A DNA stretch of 64,000 nucleotides from Kosakonia oryzae. GTDB taxonomy: Bacteria > Pseudomonadota > Gammaproteobacteria > Enterobacterales > Enterobacteriaceae. Positions 42,478-51,266 of the stretch are shown one piece after another (the stretch's first letter is position 1; each line of letters opens with the position of its first letter). The stretch lies in NCBI RefSeq assembly GCF_001658025.2, contig NZ_CP014007.2:1-64000 (forward strand). Direction: 5' to 3'. The notes beneath the pieces are model-generated. The model was not told the origin of the DNA. It was given only the letters and a program-made list of their open reading frames with translations, and searched no databases. Made by a program: the position numbers and the translations under genes.

Positions 42478-42678
42478 ATGTTAGATAAAAGCAATACAAC
42501 GCTGACCCCTGACAGAACAACATTGATCGAGTCGAATGGCAATGTTTATCTTTCTCTCGCATTTAATGATAAGAGAGGTAATGTTTTAATTAAACTTGGT
42601 ATGTTTGAAGTGAATTATCTTGCCGATGAGTTTGATGACTTAAATCAGCGGATCCTTATTAGCTCTGAATATAATTAG
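42478..42678 (+). CDS. Small protein of unknown function ending the butyrate operon
   Basis: A 66-residue acidic protein (MLDKSNTTLTPDRTTLIESN at the start). The ATG at 42478 has GGAG 6 bases upstream; an alternative ATG at 42466 overlaps the buk stop. There are no cysteines, membrane helix or recognisable domain; it looks like a small beta-rich fold. It is co-transcribed with ptb-buk and followed by the operon terminator. It might be a regulator or partner of one of the enzymes, but nothing in the sequence shows this. Confidence 0.7.
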   Translation: MLDKSNTTLTPDRTTLIESNGNVYLSLAFNDKRGNVLIKLGMFEVNYLADEFDDLNQRILISSEYN

Positions 42679-42751
42679 CCAACAAGCCAATCGCAAAGTT
42701 CTGTGCTACGGACGTTATTCCTCAGTAACGTAATTAACCACGCATGCAGCC

Positions 42752-42795
42752 ACAGGCAAACAGGAAGCGCTTCTTTCTGTTTGCCTGTTTTTTTT
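42752..42795 (+). terminator. Strong terminator of the butyrate operon
   Basis: ACAGGCAAACAG (42752-42763) pairs perfectly with CTGTTTGCCTGT (42777-42788), with an inner GAAGCGCTTC palindrome, followed by a run of eight T's or more. Confidence 0.9.
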
Positions 42796-42921
42796 CACTG
42801 CGATAAAGCGACCTCAGTCATTAAAACCACCCATGAAAGCGCTTACGACCAGAGAGGGTTTTGACCGGATTCTGCGGGTTCCTTAACTCGTCGGCACAAT
42901 ACGGTTTGCCAGCCACTTAGC

Positions 42922-42951
42922 AAATTAATGGCATTGATTTGCCATTAATTT
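42922..42951. promoter_or_regulatory. Perfect inverted repeat upstream of the peptide-ABC operon
   Basis: AAATTAATGGC / GCCATTAATTT, 11-bp arms around ATTGATTT, about 117 bases before the substrate-binding-protein gene. It is A+T-rich without a T-tract, so more like an operator than a terminator. Apart from this and the terminator at 42752 I see nothing in the 42679-43067 gap beyond a presumed promoter. Confidence 0.45.
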
Positions 42952-43067
42952 ACTAATGACAATTTGCTATAAGCCAGATTTTTTCGTTGTTAGACAGGGT
43001 GCGGTGCGGCTTTTATCGTTCGTCATGATTTGTAAATTCCACGCAATCATTTGATGAGGGAGCAATT

Positions 43068-44771
43068 TTGTCCAGCTTACTGAATAGCTTAAAAACAAAA
43101 CCCACGCGCTTTACTCTGGCGCTGAAAATCGCGTTACTCAGCAGCCTGGTGGCTTTCTCTTCAGCCTCTTTCGCCGATGAACCCTTAAAAGAGGGCATTA
43201 CGCCAGCCACCGATGCCAGCCAAATTCCGGCGGCGGCTAAGCTGCGTAAAGACACGGTGGTGGCAGGCATCTCTGAACCGCAGGGTATTTTTAACCCCTA
43301 TTTCTTTGTTAACGGCTGGGACGAGAACGTCACCAACGTGATTTTCTCACGCCTGATCGACTGGGACAGCCACGGCAATCTGGTGCCTGGCCTGGCGGAA
43401 AGCTGGAGCGTCAGCCCGGACAACAAGGTCTATACCATTAAGCTGCGCCCGAACCTGACTTTCAGCGACGGTTCGCCGCTGACCGCCGAAGACGTGGCGT
43501 TTACCCTGACCGTGCTGTATGACCCGAAATACGATGGCGATACCGATATCACCCTCGCTAATATTGCGGGCGGCGCGGAGTATAAAGCCGGGAAAGCTGA
43601 TAGCGTTAGCGGCCTGAAAGTGATCGACCCGCTGACCTTACAGGTCACCACCACGCAGCCAGGTGCGACAACGCTGGCGAAAATCGGCGGCCCGGTGCTG
43701 TCGAAAGCGTATTACGGTAAAGGGTATCAACGCGGCAACCTCGATTATCTGCGCACGCTGCACGGTAAACCGCTGGGCAACGGGCCGTATGTCTATGAAA
43801 AATATATTCCGGGCCAGGAGATTCGTTTCCACGCCAATACCCATTTCTACCGTGGCACACCGCCGACGCCGCGCTTTATCTACCGCGTGACCAACCCGTC
43901 CACTAACTTCCAGTTGTTCCAGACCGGCGAAACCGATTACGACGCGTTTACTTCGCGTCCGGATGATATCGAACAACTGAAAATGCTGGGCTTCGCCAAT
44001 ATCAACCTGTATGGCTCCAGCGACTACAGCAAAGTGGAATTCAACGTACGTCGCCCGGCGTTGCAGGACGTGAAAGTGCGTCAGGCGCTGATTTACGGCC
44101 TTGACCGCCAGAAGCTGATCGATGTGGTTTATCAGGGCTACGGCAAAGTAGCGATTGAACCTATCGCCCCGATTTCATGGGCGTATAACACCGACGGCGT
44201 GAACCCGTACAAATTCGACCCGGCGCAGGCGAAGAAACTGCTCGATGAAGCGGGCTGGAAACCGGGGCCGGATGGCATCCGCGTGAAAGACGGTAAACGC
44301 CTGGAGCTGACGCTGCTGGTGAGCAAGAAAGTGCTGAACGATGCACTGATCCCCATCGCCAAAGAGAACTGGCAGCAGATTGGCGTGCTGCTGAAACCGC
44401 AGGTGGTGGATTTCAACGCCCTGATGGCGCAGCGTAAAGCGGGCAACTATGACCTGGCCTCTTTCAGCACCAGCACGCTCAACGATCCGCATGATGGCGT
44501 GTGGGATTACTACAGCACGGAAGCGAAAGAGTCCGGCTATAACAATCCGCAGGTTGATAAGCTGATCAACGAGGGCAATGCGGTGCTGGATGTGGAAAAA
44601 CGCAAACCGATTTATCACCAGCTGTATAAAGTGCTGGCGGACGATCCACCGGCGATTCTGCTGGGTAACCGCGAGATTCTGTCGGCCAGCAGCGCCCGCG
44701 TCACCGGCTTTAAGCCGGATATCTACAACGGACTGACCGGTAGCCTGCCGGATGTGAAAATCGTCAAGTAA
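43068..44771 (+). CDS. ABC transporter substrate-binding protein, peptide/nickel type (SBP_bac_5)
   Basis: Periplasmic binding protein of 567 residues that delivers a peptide-like ligand to the permease encoded downstream. The start is the TTG at 43068, preceded by GAGGGAG; the signal peptide runs to about residue 36 (ASSFA-type end SFADE). Family features include VVAGISEPQGIFNPYF, LAESWSVSPDNKVYTIKLRPNLTF and LGNGPYVYEKYIPGQEI. The ligand is not assignable from sequence. It is first of a five-gene operon. Confidence 0.92.
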   Translation: MSSLLNSLKTKPTRFTLALKIALLSSLVAFSSASFADEPLKEGITPATDASQIPAAAKLRKDTVVAGISEPQGIFNPYFFVNGWDENVTNVIFSRLIDWDSHGNLVPGLAESWSVSPDNKVYTIKLRPNLTFSDGSPLTAEDVAFTLTVLYDPKYDGDTDITLANIAGGAEYKAGKADSVSGLKVIDPLTLQVTTTQPGATTLAKIGGPVLSKAYYGKGYQRGNLDYLRTLHGKPLGNGPYVYEKYIPGQEIRFHANTHFYRGTPPTPRFIYRVTNPSTNFQLFQTGETDYDAFTSRPDDIEQLKMLGFANINLYGSSDYSKVEFNVRRPALQDVKVRQALIYGLDRQKLIDVVYQGYGKVAIEPIAPISWAYNTDGVNPYKFDPAQAKKLLDEAGWKPGPDGIRVKDGKRLELTLLVSKKVLNDALIPIAKENWQQIGVLLKPQVVDFNALMAQRKAGNYDLASFSTSTLNDPHDGVWDYYSTEAKESGYNNPQVDKLINEGNAVLDVEKRKPIYHQLYKVLADDPPAILLGNREILSASSARVTGFKPDIYNGLTGSLPDVKIVK

Positions 44772-44816
44772 CACTAACAACTGCCGGGGCTCCCCGGCAG
44801 TTGTCATGAGAAAGCT

Positions 44817-45776
44817 ATGCGAAATTTTATCCTCAGGCGACTGCTGCAAACCCTGCCAATGCTGCTGCTCGCATCACTGATTATTTTTATGCTGTTCGCG
44901 AAAACGCCGGGTGACTTTATCGACGGTAACATTACCCTCACCGCCGCCCGCGCCGCCGAACTGAAAGCCATTTATGGACTCGATCAACCGCTCTTCAGCC
45001 GTTATTTGCACTGGCTCGGCCAGTTGCTGCGCGGCGATTTGGGGTTCTCGTTGCAATACCAAATCCCGGTGAGTCAGCTACTTAATCAGTACATCTGGAA
45101 CTCGTTCCTGTTGGCAAGCGTTGCGCTGGTGTTTTACTGGGGCATCGGGCTGGCGGTGGGCATTGCCTCGGCGCTGAAACCCAATTCGCTGTTCGATCAT
45201 CTGGTCAGCGTGGTGGTGTTCGCCGCCATGTCATTCCCGACCTTTTTCCTCTGCCTGCTGCTGATTAAGTGGTTCGCGGTCGATCTGCACTGGTTGCCGG
45301 TGGGCGGCATGACCAACACCGGCAGCGACGACAGCGGCTGGGCGTGGGTGATGCAGGTCGCTGCGCATCTGGTGTTGCCGGTCATGGCGCTGGTGATGTT
45401 GCAGGCGGGCAGCCTGACGCGCTACTTCCGCGCCAGCATGCTGGACGTGGTGAAGATGGATTTTATCCGCACCGCGCGCGCCAAAGGGCTGCGCGAACGG
45501 ACGGTGATCCTCAAACACGCGCTGCGCAATGCGTTGCTGCCGATCATCACCCTGCTCGGTTTTGAGCTACCGGGGCTGTTTTCCGGCGCGATCATCACCG
45601 AAAAGGTGTTTAACTGGCCGGGCGCGGGGCATATCCATATTGATTCGCTGGCCGCCCGCGATTACCCGGTGCTGATGGGGTTTACCCTGTTTCTGGCGGT
45701 ATTAACCATTGTTGGCAACCTGATTGCCGATGTGCTGTACGCGTGGGCCGACCCGCGCATTCGCGTGAGGTCGTGA
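44817..45776 (+). CDS. ABC transporter permease (DppB/OppB type)
   Basis: Inner-membrane permease of 319 residues with six helices. It opens like DppB (MRNFILRRLLQTLPMLLLAS) and has the coupling-helix EAA region RTARAKGLRERTVILKHALRNALLP. The stop TGA shares its A with the next gene's ATG. Confidence 0.94.
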   Translation: MRNFILRRLLQTLPMLLLASLIIFMLFAKTPGDFIDGNITLTAARAAELKAIYGLDQPLFSRYLHWLGQLLRGDLGFSLQYQIPVSQLLNQYIWNSFLLASVALVFYWGIGLAVGIASALKPNSLFDHLVSVVVFAAMSFPTFFLCLLLIKWFAVDLHWLPVGGMTNTGSDDSGWAWVMQVAAHLVLPVMALVMLQAGSLTRYFRASMLDVVKMDFIRTARAKGLRERTVILKHALRNALLPIITLLGFELPGLFSGAIITEKVFNWPGAGHIHIDSLAARDYPVLMGFTLFLAVLTIVGNLIADVLYAWADPRIRVRS

Positions 45777-46723
45777 TGTTCGGTTCTCTTTTCTCAACGA
45801 ATCGCCGCCTGCGCAAGGCGGACATTCCGGCGCTGGCGCAGGCCACGCCCTCTCCGTGGCGTCAGGCGTGGAAAGCGCTGCGCCACAATCATCTGGCGAT
45901 GCTGTGCCTGGTTCTGCTGGTGGTCATGACCATCTGGTGCGTGCTGGGGCCAGTGTGGTCGCCGTGGAAAGATGACGCCACCGACGCGCTGATGATCAAC
46001 AAACCGCCTGGCGCAGAGCACTGGCTGGGCACCGATTTTCTTGGCCGCGACATCTATACCCGCTTGCTGCTTGCCGGGCGTATCTCGCTGATTATTGGCC
46101 TGCTGACCATGCTGCTGTCGGTGGCGCTGGGCTACCTGCTGGGCGCGATCTCCGGTTATGCCGGCGGCTGGACGGACAAACTGATTATGCGCCTCGCGGA
46201 TCTGGTGATGACGATTCCCAGCCTGCCGCTGCTGATTGTCGCCGGAGCGATGTTGTCAGAGCTCGATTTCTCGTCTGATTCGCGCATCTATATGGTGGTG
46301 GTGATGCTCAGCCTGCTGGAGTGGCCGAAGCTGGCGCGGCTGGTGCGTGGGCAAATCCTCTCGCTGCGCGAACGCGATTTTATGCTGGCGACACAGGTTT
46401 TGGGCCTCTCTTCGCGCCGCCGCCTGTTCGGCCATCTGTTGCCGAACACCATTCCCATTCTGGTGGTGATGGCGACGATGGCGGTGGCAAACGCCATCCT
46501 GATGGAATCCGCGCTCAGCTATCTCGGCCTTGGCGTCGTACCGCCAACGCCCTCATGGGGCAATATGATGGATGCGGCCAACAGCCTGATCGACTTTCAG
46601 CGTCGCCCATGGTTGTGGATGCCGCCGGGTATCGCCATTTTTCTGACCGTCATCGCCATTAACGTGCTGGGTGATGGCCTGCGCGATGCGCTGGATCCGA
46701 AGATGAAACGGAGCCTGAAATGA
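45776..46723 (+). CDS. ABC transporter permease (DppC/OppC type)
   Basis: Second permease subunit, 315 residues from the ATG at 45776. It has the N-terminal OppC_N region, the GTDFLGRDIYTRLLLAGRIS motif typical of DppC/OppC, and the EAA loop ATQVLGLSSRRRLFGHLLPN. It overlaps both neighbours by 1-4 bases, implying translational coupling. Confidence 0.94.
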   Translation: MFGSLFSTNRRLRKADIPALAQATPSPWRQAWKALRHNHLAMLCLVLLVVMTIWCVLGPVWSPWKDDATDALMINKPPGAEHWLGTDFLGRDIYTRLLLAGRISLIIGLLTMLLSVALGYLLGAISGYAGGWTDKLIMRLADLVMTIPSLPLLIVAGAMLSELDFSSDSRIYMVVVMLSLLEWPKLARLVRGQILSLRERDFMLATQVLGLSSRRRLFGHLLPNTIPILVVMATMAVANAILMESALSYLGLGVVPPTPSWGNMMDAANSLIDFQRRPWLWMPPGIAIFLTVIAINVLGDGLRDALDPKMKRSLK

Positions 46724-47700
46724 GCGAGCCGCTAATTACCTTTAACAACTTATCCATCTCCTTCGCCAGCGAGCAGGGGCGCGTGCGTGCGGTACAGGAG
46801 GTCTCATTTGCCATTCAGGCCGGGCAAACCATTGGCGTGGTGGGTGAATCCGGTTGCGGCAAAAGCGTTACCGCCATGTCGCTGATGGGGCTGTTACCGC
46901 CGCAGGTTGCGCGTATCGACGGCGGAGAAATCCGCTTTCAGGGCAGCGATCTGCTGCGCCTGAAGCCGTCGAAAATGGCCGATCTGCGTGGTAATCAGTT
47001 AGCGATGATTTTTCAGGAGCCGATGACGGCGCTCAACCCGGTGCTGACCATCGGCGAGCAGCTCTGCGAACCGCTGATTCGCCATCGTGGTGAAACGCCA
47101 AAAGCGGCCTGGGCGCATGCCACGCAACTGATCGCCGATGTCGGGCTGGCGCGGGCGGAGAGCCTGATGAGCAGCTATCCGCACCAGCTTTCCGGCGGTA
47201 TGTTGCAGCGCATCATGATTGCCATGGCGCTAAGCTGCCAGCCGAAACTGCTGATTGCCGACGAGCCCACCACGGCGCTGGATGTCACCGTACAGGCGCA
47301 AATCCTGCGTTTACTGCGCGACCAGGCGCGGGCGCAGCAGATGGCGCTGATGCTGATCACCCATGATTTAGGGGTTATCGCGCAGATGGCGGAACATGTC
47401 GTGGTGATGTACGCCGGGCGCATTGTTGAGCAAGGTCCGACCGCCGATGTGCTGCGCAACCCGCTGCACCCTTATACCAAAGGGCTGATCGCGTCGCGTC
47501 CTGTTCCGGGCGAGCGCCGACGCCGCCTCTATTCCATTCCCGGCCAGGTGCCGGATCTGGCCGAACTGCCGCCGTACTGCGCGTTCTACGATCGCTGTGA
47601 ACGCGCCACGGCGCAGTGCCGCGCGGGTATTCCGCCGCTTATTGGGCAAACGCGGCAAGCCGCATGTATTCACAGTGAGTTAGCGGAGCCGATCGCATGA
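46720..47700 (+). CDS. ABC transporter ATPase (DppD/OppD type)
   Basis: Nucleotide-binding subunit of 326 residues. Walker A is GESGCGKS near residue 44, the signature LSGGM near 158, and Walker [15 protein letters not shown]-terminal oligopeptide-transporter extension carries the cysteine cluster ([14 protein letters not shown]...C) typical of Dpp/Opp ATPases, some of which bind an Fe-S cluster. Confidence 0.95.
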   Translation: MSEPLITFNNLSISFASEQGRVRAVQEVSFAIQAGQTIGVVGESGCGKSVTAMSLMGLLPPQVARIDGGEIRFQGSDLLRLKPSKMADLRGNQLAMIFQEPMTALNPVLTIGEQLCEPLIRHRGETPKAAWAHATQLIADVGLARAESLMSSYPHQLSGGMLQRIMIAMALSCQPKLLIADEPTTALDVTVQAQILRLLRDQARAQQMALMLITHDLGVIAQMAEHVVVMYAGRIVEQGPTADVLRNPLHPYTKGLIASRPVPGERRRRLYSIPGQVPDLAELPPYCAFYDRCERATAQCRAGIPPLIGQTRQAACIHSELAEPIA

Positions 47701-48674
47701 GCCAACAATATGTGATTGAAGTCGAGGGGCTGAAAAAACACTTCCCGCTGCGCGACGGGCTATTTGGTCAGGAAACCGGGCAGCTACGCGCCGTGGACGG
47801 CGTCAGTTTTAATATTCGACCCGGCACCATTTTTGGCCTGGTGGGCGAATCCGGCAGCGGTAAAACCACCGTCGGGCGCACGCTGCTGGGGCTGTACGAC
47901 AAAACGGCGGGTAGCGTGAAGTATCGCGGGCAGGAGTTGCAGGATCTGACGCCGAAACAGATGCGTGCGCTGCGCCCGAAAATCCAGCTGGTGTTTCAGG
48001 ATCCTTACAGCTCGCTGAACCCGCGCATTCGCATTGGCGATGCGATTGGCGAAGCGATGCTGGAACACAAGTTGTGCAGCAAAGCGGAACTGCGCGACAA
48101 AGTGCTGGAGGTGATGAAAATCTGTGGCCTGGCCCCGCAGCATTACAATCGCTTTCCCCATGAGTTCTCCGGCGGCCAGCGCCAGCGTATCGGCATTGCC
48201 CGTGCGCTGATCCTCAACCCGGATTTTATTATCGCCGACGAACCGATCTCAGCGCTGGATGTCTCCATTCAGGCGCAAATCATTAATCTGTTTTCCGATT
48301 TGCGCGATGACCACGGCGTCACCTTCCTGTTTATCTCCCACGATCTCGGTGTCGTGGAACATTTGTGTGATGACGTAGCGGTGATGTATCTGGGGAAACT
48401 GGTGGAAACCGCCAGCCGCGATGCGCTGTTCAGCCAGCCGCTGCACCCTTACACCCAGGCGCTGCTGGCGGCGGTGCCGACGCTCGATCCGGAAAGCGAA
48501 CCCGTGGCGGTGGTGCAGGGGGAAATCCCCGATCCGTCGCGCCCGCCCTCCGGTTGCCGCTTCTCTTCCCGCTGCCCGCAGGCAACGGAACGCTGTCGCA
48601 GCGAAATCCCGGAGCTGCGCGAAGTACGGCCCGGCCATCAGGTGGCGTGCCACTGGGTGGAATCGGGGCAATAA
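47697..48674 (+). CDS. ABC transporter ATPase (DppF/OppF type)
   Basis: Second ATPase, 325 residues. Walker A is GESGSGKT, the signature FSGGQRQRIGIARAL and Walker B FIIADEPISALD. The same C-terminal Cys-rich extension is present (CRFSSRCPQATERC...C). It overlaps the preceding gene by 4 bases. It ends the SBP-permease-permease-ATPase-ATPase importer operon. Confidence 0.95.
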   Translation: MSQQYVIEVEGLKKHFPLRDGLFGQETGQLRAVDGVSFNIRPGTIFGLVGESGSGKTTVGRTLLGLYDKTAGSVKYRGQELQDLTPKQMRALRPKIQLVFQDPYSSLNPRIRIGDAIGEAMLEHKLCSKAELRDKVLEVMKICGLAPQHYNRFPHEFSGGQRQRIGIARALILNPDFIIADEPISALDVSIQAQIINLFSDLRDDHGVTFLFISHDLGVVEHLCDDVAVMYLGKLVETASRDALFSQPLHPYTQALLAAVPTLDPESEPVAVVQGEIPDPSRPPSGCRFSSRCPQATERCRSEIPELREVRPGHQVACHWVESGQ

Positions 48675-48678
48675 AAAA

Positions 48679-48696
48679 GGGAGGCTTCCGCCTCCC
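48679..48696 (-). terminator. Terminator of the AhpD-like gene
   Basis: GGGAGGC / GCCTCCC stem with TTCC loop. On the minus strand it is followed by TTTTTT, so it terminates the leftward gene; it may also slow transcription from the ABC operon. Confidence 0.75.
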
Positions 48697-48703
48697 GGGT
48701 TGA

Positions 48704-49240
48704 TCAATTCACTTTCGGGAAATCCACCACCGTATCATTGACGCGGTTAATCATATTGGTGAACAGAATCGCACTGACGGCGCTGATGGTTTCTACCACC
48801 TGGCGATCGTCGAAACCGGCATTGCGAAAGGCGGCAACGGTATCGTCAGCCAGTGTGCCGCGCGTGGTGACCAGCGTTTGCACGAATTTCACCAGCGCAT
48901 CAATGTGCGCATCCTGCGGGTATTCGCCGCGACGCAACTGCCGGGTCTGCTCTTCGCTATAGCCCGCGCCTTTGGCTGCCAGCGTGTGGGCGGCCAGGCA
49001 GTAATCACAGCCGCTTGCTTCGCTGACGGCAAGGTTAATGGCTTCACGCTCTTTGGCGCTCAGGCTGCTTTTCGTCAGCATGGCATTATGTTGCAGCGCC
49101 TGGCCCAGCGCCTCCGGCGAGTGGCTGCCGATGGTCAGATAAGCATTCGGCACTTTGCCCATTGCGCGTTTGATGGCAGTAAATAATTCTGCGGCTTTAC
49201 CGGTGGCTTCTTCAGCCTGAATGTGGGTTAAACGGCTCAT
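48704..49240 (-). CDS. Carboxymuconolactone decarboxylase/AhpD-like protein
   Basis: All-helical protein of 178 residues from the ATG at 49240 (AGGAGA 5 bases upstream; 29 open codons further upstream lack homology). The AhpD-type redox motif CDYCLAAH (Glu...CxxC...His) suggests a peroxidase-like alkylhydroperoxidase activity. Divergent from an AraC-family gene that probably controls it. Confidence 0.9.
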   Translation of the reverse strand: MSRLTHIQAEEATGKAAELFTAIKRAMGKVPNAYLTIGSHSPEALGQALQHNAMLTKSSLSAKEREAINLAVSEASGCDYCLAAHTLAAKGAGYSEEQTRQLRRGEYPQDAHIDALVKFVQTLVTTRGTLADDTVAAFRNAGFDDRQVVETISAVSAILFTNMINRVNDTVVDFPKVN

Positions 49241-49365
49241 GATTCTCTCCTGTTCAGTTTTAAATACGGGCCGCTGTGGCGGCGTTGGGCTTATGTTAGG
49301 CTGCGCGGACGGTGTAGAATGCGCCAAATCGTCTCTGTTTTTTGTCTTATCGTCTCAGGGGAAAG

Positions 49366-50271
49366 ATGGATACTCTTAGCCAGATGCTCACTCTGCTTGC
49401 GCCAGTCTGCGCGGTAAATCTTCACTGCCGTTTCGCCGGGCGCTGGCAGGCCGATCACGTTCAACTCGCACCCGGTGCGGTGCCCTGGCATGTGATCCTG
49501 AAAGGGGAAGCGCGGCTGAATGTAGCGGGTAAAACCTACGATGTGCGCGCGGGAGATGTGCTGCTGCTGCCGCACGGCTCGCCGCATCTGTTGCAGGGGC
49601 TGATTGACTGGGGACACCTTGCGCCGGTGTCCAGCCAGTACAACGGCACGCTGACGGAGGTTGTTGCGGAAGGTGAAGGCAGCGCGGTGGAAGTGTTATG
49701 CGGCGAGTTCAATTTTGGCCCGCATAGCGGCTGGCTGTTTGCCCATGAAGTCGATGTTGTCCATTTGCATACCGACGGGCAGCAGGATTTCCCGGAGCTG
49801 CAAACCCTGCTGGCGATGCTGGTGCGTGAAAGCCTGAGTAACCAGCCCGGCGGGGCGAAGATGGTACAAAGCCTGGCGATGTCGTTTTTAACGATGCTGC
49901 TGCGCATCTTACTGGCCGCGCAGGAGCCGCCAGCCGGGCTGTTGCGGTTGATGAGCGATCCGCGCCTCGCGCCAGCGGTACTGGCGGCGCTGGCCGATCC
50001 GGCGCAGCCGTGGACGCTGGAGATGCTGGCGCAACGCTGCTTTCTTTCCCGCGCAACTTTTGCCCGCCATTTTTCCCGCTGTTATCACCTGACGCCACAA
50101 AGCTGGCTGACGCAAATCCGCCTTGCGCAGGCCGCGCGTTTGCTACATCAGCAGCGTAGTTTGACGGTCGATGTCATTGCAGAACGCTGTGGGTTTCTCT
50201 CCCTCTCTTCGTTTTCCCGCGCGTTTAAACAGCGCTACCAGCAAACGCCCGCGCAATACCGGCGTACATAG
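49366..50271 (+). CDS. AraC-family regulator (cupin effector domain)
   Basis: Transcription factor of 301 residues from the ATG at 49366. The N-terminal cupin_6 domain (VPWHVILKGEARLNVAGK..., LLLPHGSPHLL) senses an unknown ligand; the C-terminal double helix-turn-helix (LEMLAQRCFLSRATFARHF; VDVIAERCGFLSLSSFSRAFK) binds DNA. It is 125 bases away from and divergent to the AhpD-like gene, a pairing seen for such regulators. Confidence 0.93.
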   Translation: MDTLSQMLTLLAPVCAVNLHCRFAGRWQADHVQLAPGAVPWHVILKGEARLNVAGKTYDVRAGDVLLLPHGSPHLLQGLIDWGHLAPVSSQYNGTLTEVVAEGEGSAVEVLCGEFNFGPHSGWLFAHEVDVVHLHTDGQQDFPELQTLLAMLVRESLSNQPGGAKMVQSLAMSFLTMLLRILLAAQEPPAGLLRLMSDPRLAPAVLAALADPAQPWTLEMLAQRCFLSRATFARHFSRCYHLTPQSWLTQIRLAQAARLLHQQRSLTVDVIAERCGFLSLSSFSRAFKQRYQQTPAQYRRT

Positions 50272-50389
50272 CATGGTTTTTAGTCACAGATTCATGGCAG
50301 AAAAAGGCGAACGAGACGATGTGATAAAAATCGTCATGGATGCACTGCCGGTGATTTCCGGGTTGTATTAAACCCGGTTTACGTTGCAG

Positions 50390-50415
50390 GCCCGGTAAGC
50401 GTCGCGCTACCGGGC
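50390..50415. repeat. REP-type palindrome
   Basis: GCCCGGTA / TACCGGGC arms around AGCGTCGCGC, the usual REP core (GCGTCGCGCTACCGGGC), between convergent genes; it may act as a transcript end. Confidence 0.75.
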
Positions 50416-50424
50416 ATATCGTGG

Positions 50425-51078
50425 TTAGATAAAGGTGAAGATTTCGTCGCGCGGCAGGCGGGATTTCGGCAGCGCGGCGTTGAAGTCTTTATCGCTGCGT
50501 ACGCCGAGCGAGACCAGCACCACGCTGGTCAGCCCTTTTTCACGCAGGCCCAGCGACAGATCCAGCGCGCGCTGGTCAAAACCTTCCATTGGCGTGGCGT
50601 CAATGCCAAGCATTGCCGCGCCCAGCAGCAGGCCGCCTAACGCCAGGTACACCTGTTTCTCCATCCACTGCGGCAGATCGCGCTGTTCATAGCGATGCAT
50701 ATCGACGTAAGAACGGCGGCTCTTATCCTGGCCCGCCTGCGCGCCTTCTGCGACAAAGCGGCCATCTTTCTGCTCCTGCGCGAGGACGTTTTGCAGGTGT
50801 TTATCGTCAATATCACTGCGGATGCACAGCGCAATCACATGAGAAGCGTTCAGGACTTTCGGCTCGTTATAGGAAAAAGCGCCGGTGGTGGATTTGGCAA
50901 TGGCTTCACGCCCTTGCGCCGTGGAGGCGACAACAAAGTGCCACGGCTGCGAGTTAACGGAAGAGGGGCTGTTTTGCAGCACGTTCAGCAGCGTTTCGAT
51001 TTTATCCTGCGGCAGGGTCTGGCCTGGTTCGAACGCTTTCACGGTATGGCGGGCAACGACGGCATCATCAAGGGTCAT
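50425..51078 (-). CDS. NfsB-like NAD(P)H nitroreductase
   Basis: FMN oxidoreductase of 217 residues, the length of E. coli NfsB, from the ATG at 51078 (AGGAGA 5 bases upstream). Family features are ARHTVKAFEPGQTL at the front (phosphate-binding Arg/His), SPSSVNSQPWHF, QVYLALGGLLLGAAMLGIDATPMEGFD and PKSRLP near the end. It likely reduces quinones or nitro compounds. Divergent from a LysR gene with a 19-base perfect palindrome between them. Confidence 0.92.
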   Translation of the reverse strand: MTLDDAVVARHTVKAFEPGQTLPQDKIETLLNVLQNSPSSVNSQPWHFVVASTAQGREAIAKSTTGAFSYNEPKVLNASHVIALCIRSDIDDKHLQNVLAQEQKDGRFVAEGAQAGQDKSRRSYVDMHRYEQRDLPQWMEKQVYLALGGLLLGAAMLGIDATPMEGFDQRALDLSLGLREKGLTSVVLVSLGVRSDKDFNAALPKSRLPRDEIFTFI

Positions 51079-51183
51079 TTTTCTCTCCTGGTGAAAATAT
51101 AAACAAATCAGGGACGGTACTATTGATTGCAGCGAGCATAAACGCAAAACATAACCAGATAAATCAGTGTAAAAAGGCAGCAC

Positions 51184-51202
51184 TTTCACTCCAGGAGTGA
51201 AA
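51184..51202. promoter_or_regulatory. Palindromic operator between nitroreductase and LysR genes
   Basis: TTTCACTCC-A-GGAGTGAAA, a perfect 9-bp inverted repeat in the 188-base divergent promoter region. It is a likely binding site of the LysR-type regulator, though LysR sites usually have the looser T-N11-A form. Confidence 0.6.
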
Positions 51203-51266
51203 ATAACATTTCCCACTGAAGGGTTTTCTGGCAAAACAGAAGGGTTTTTGTGCTACGGGAGCCGCC

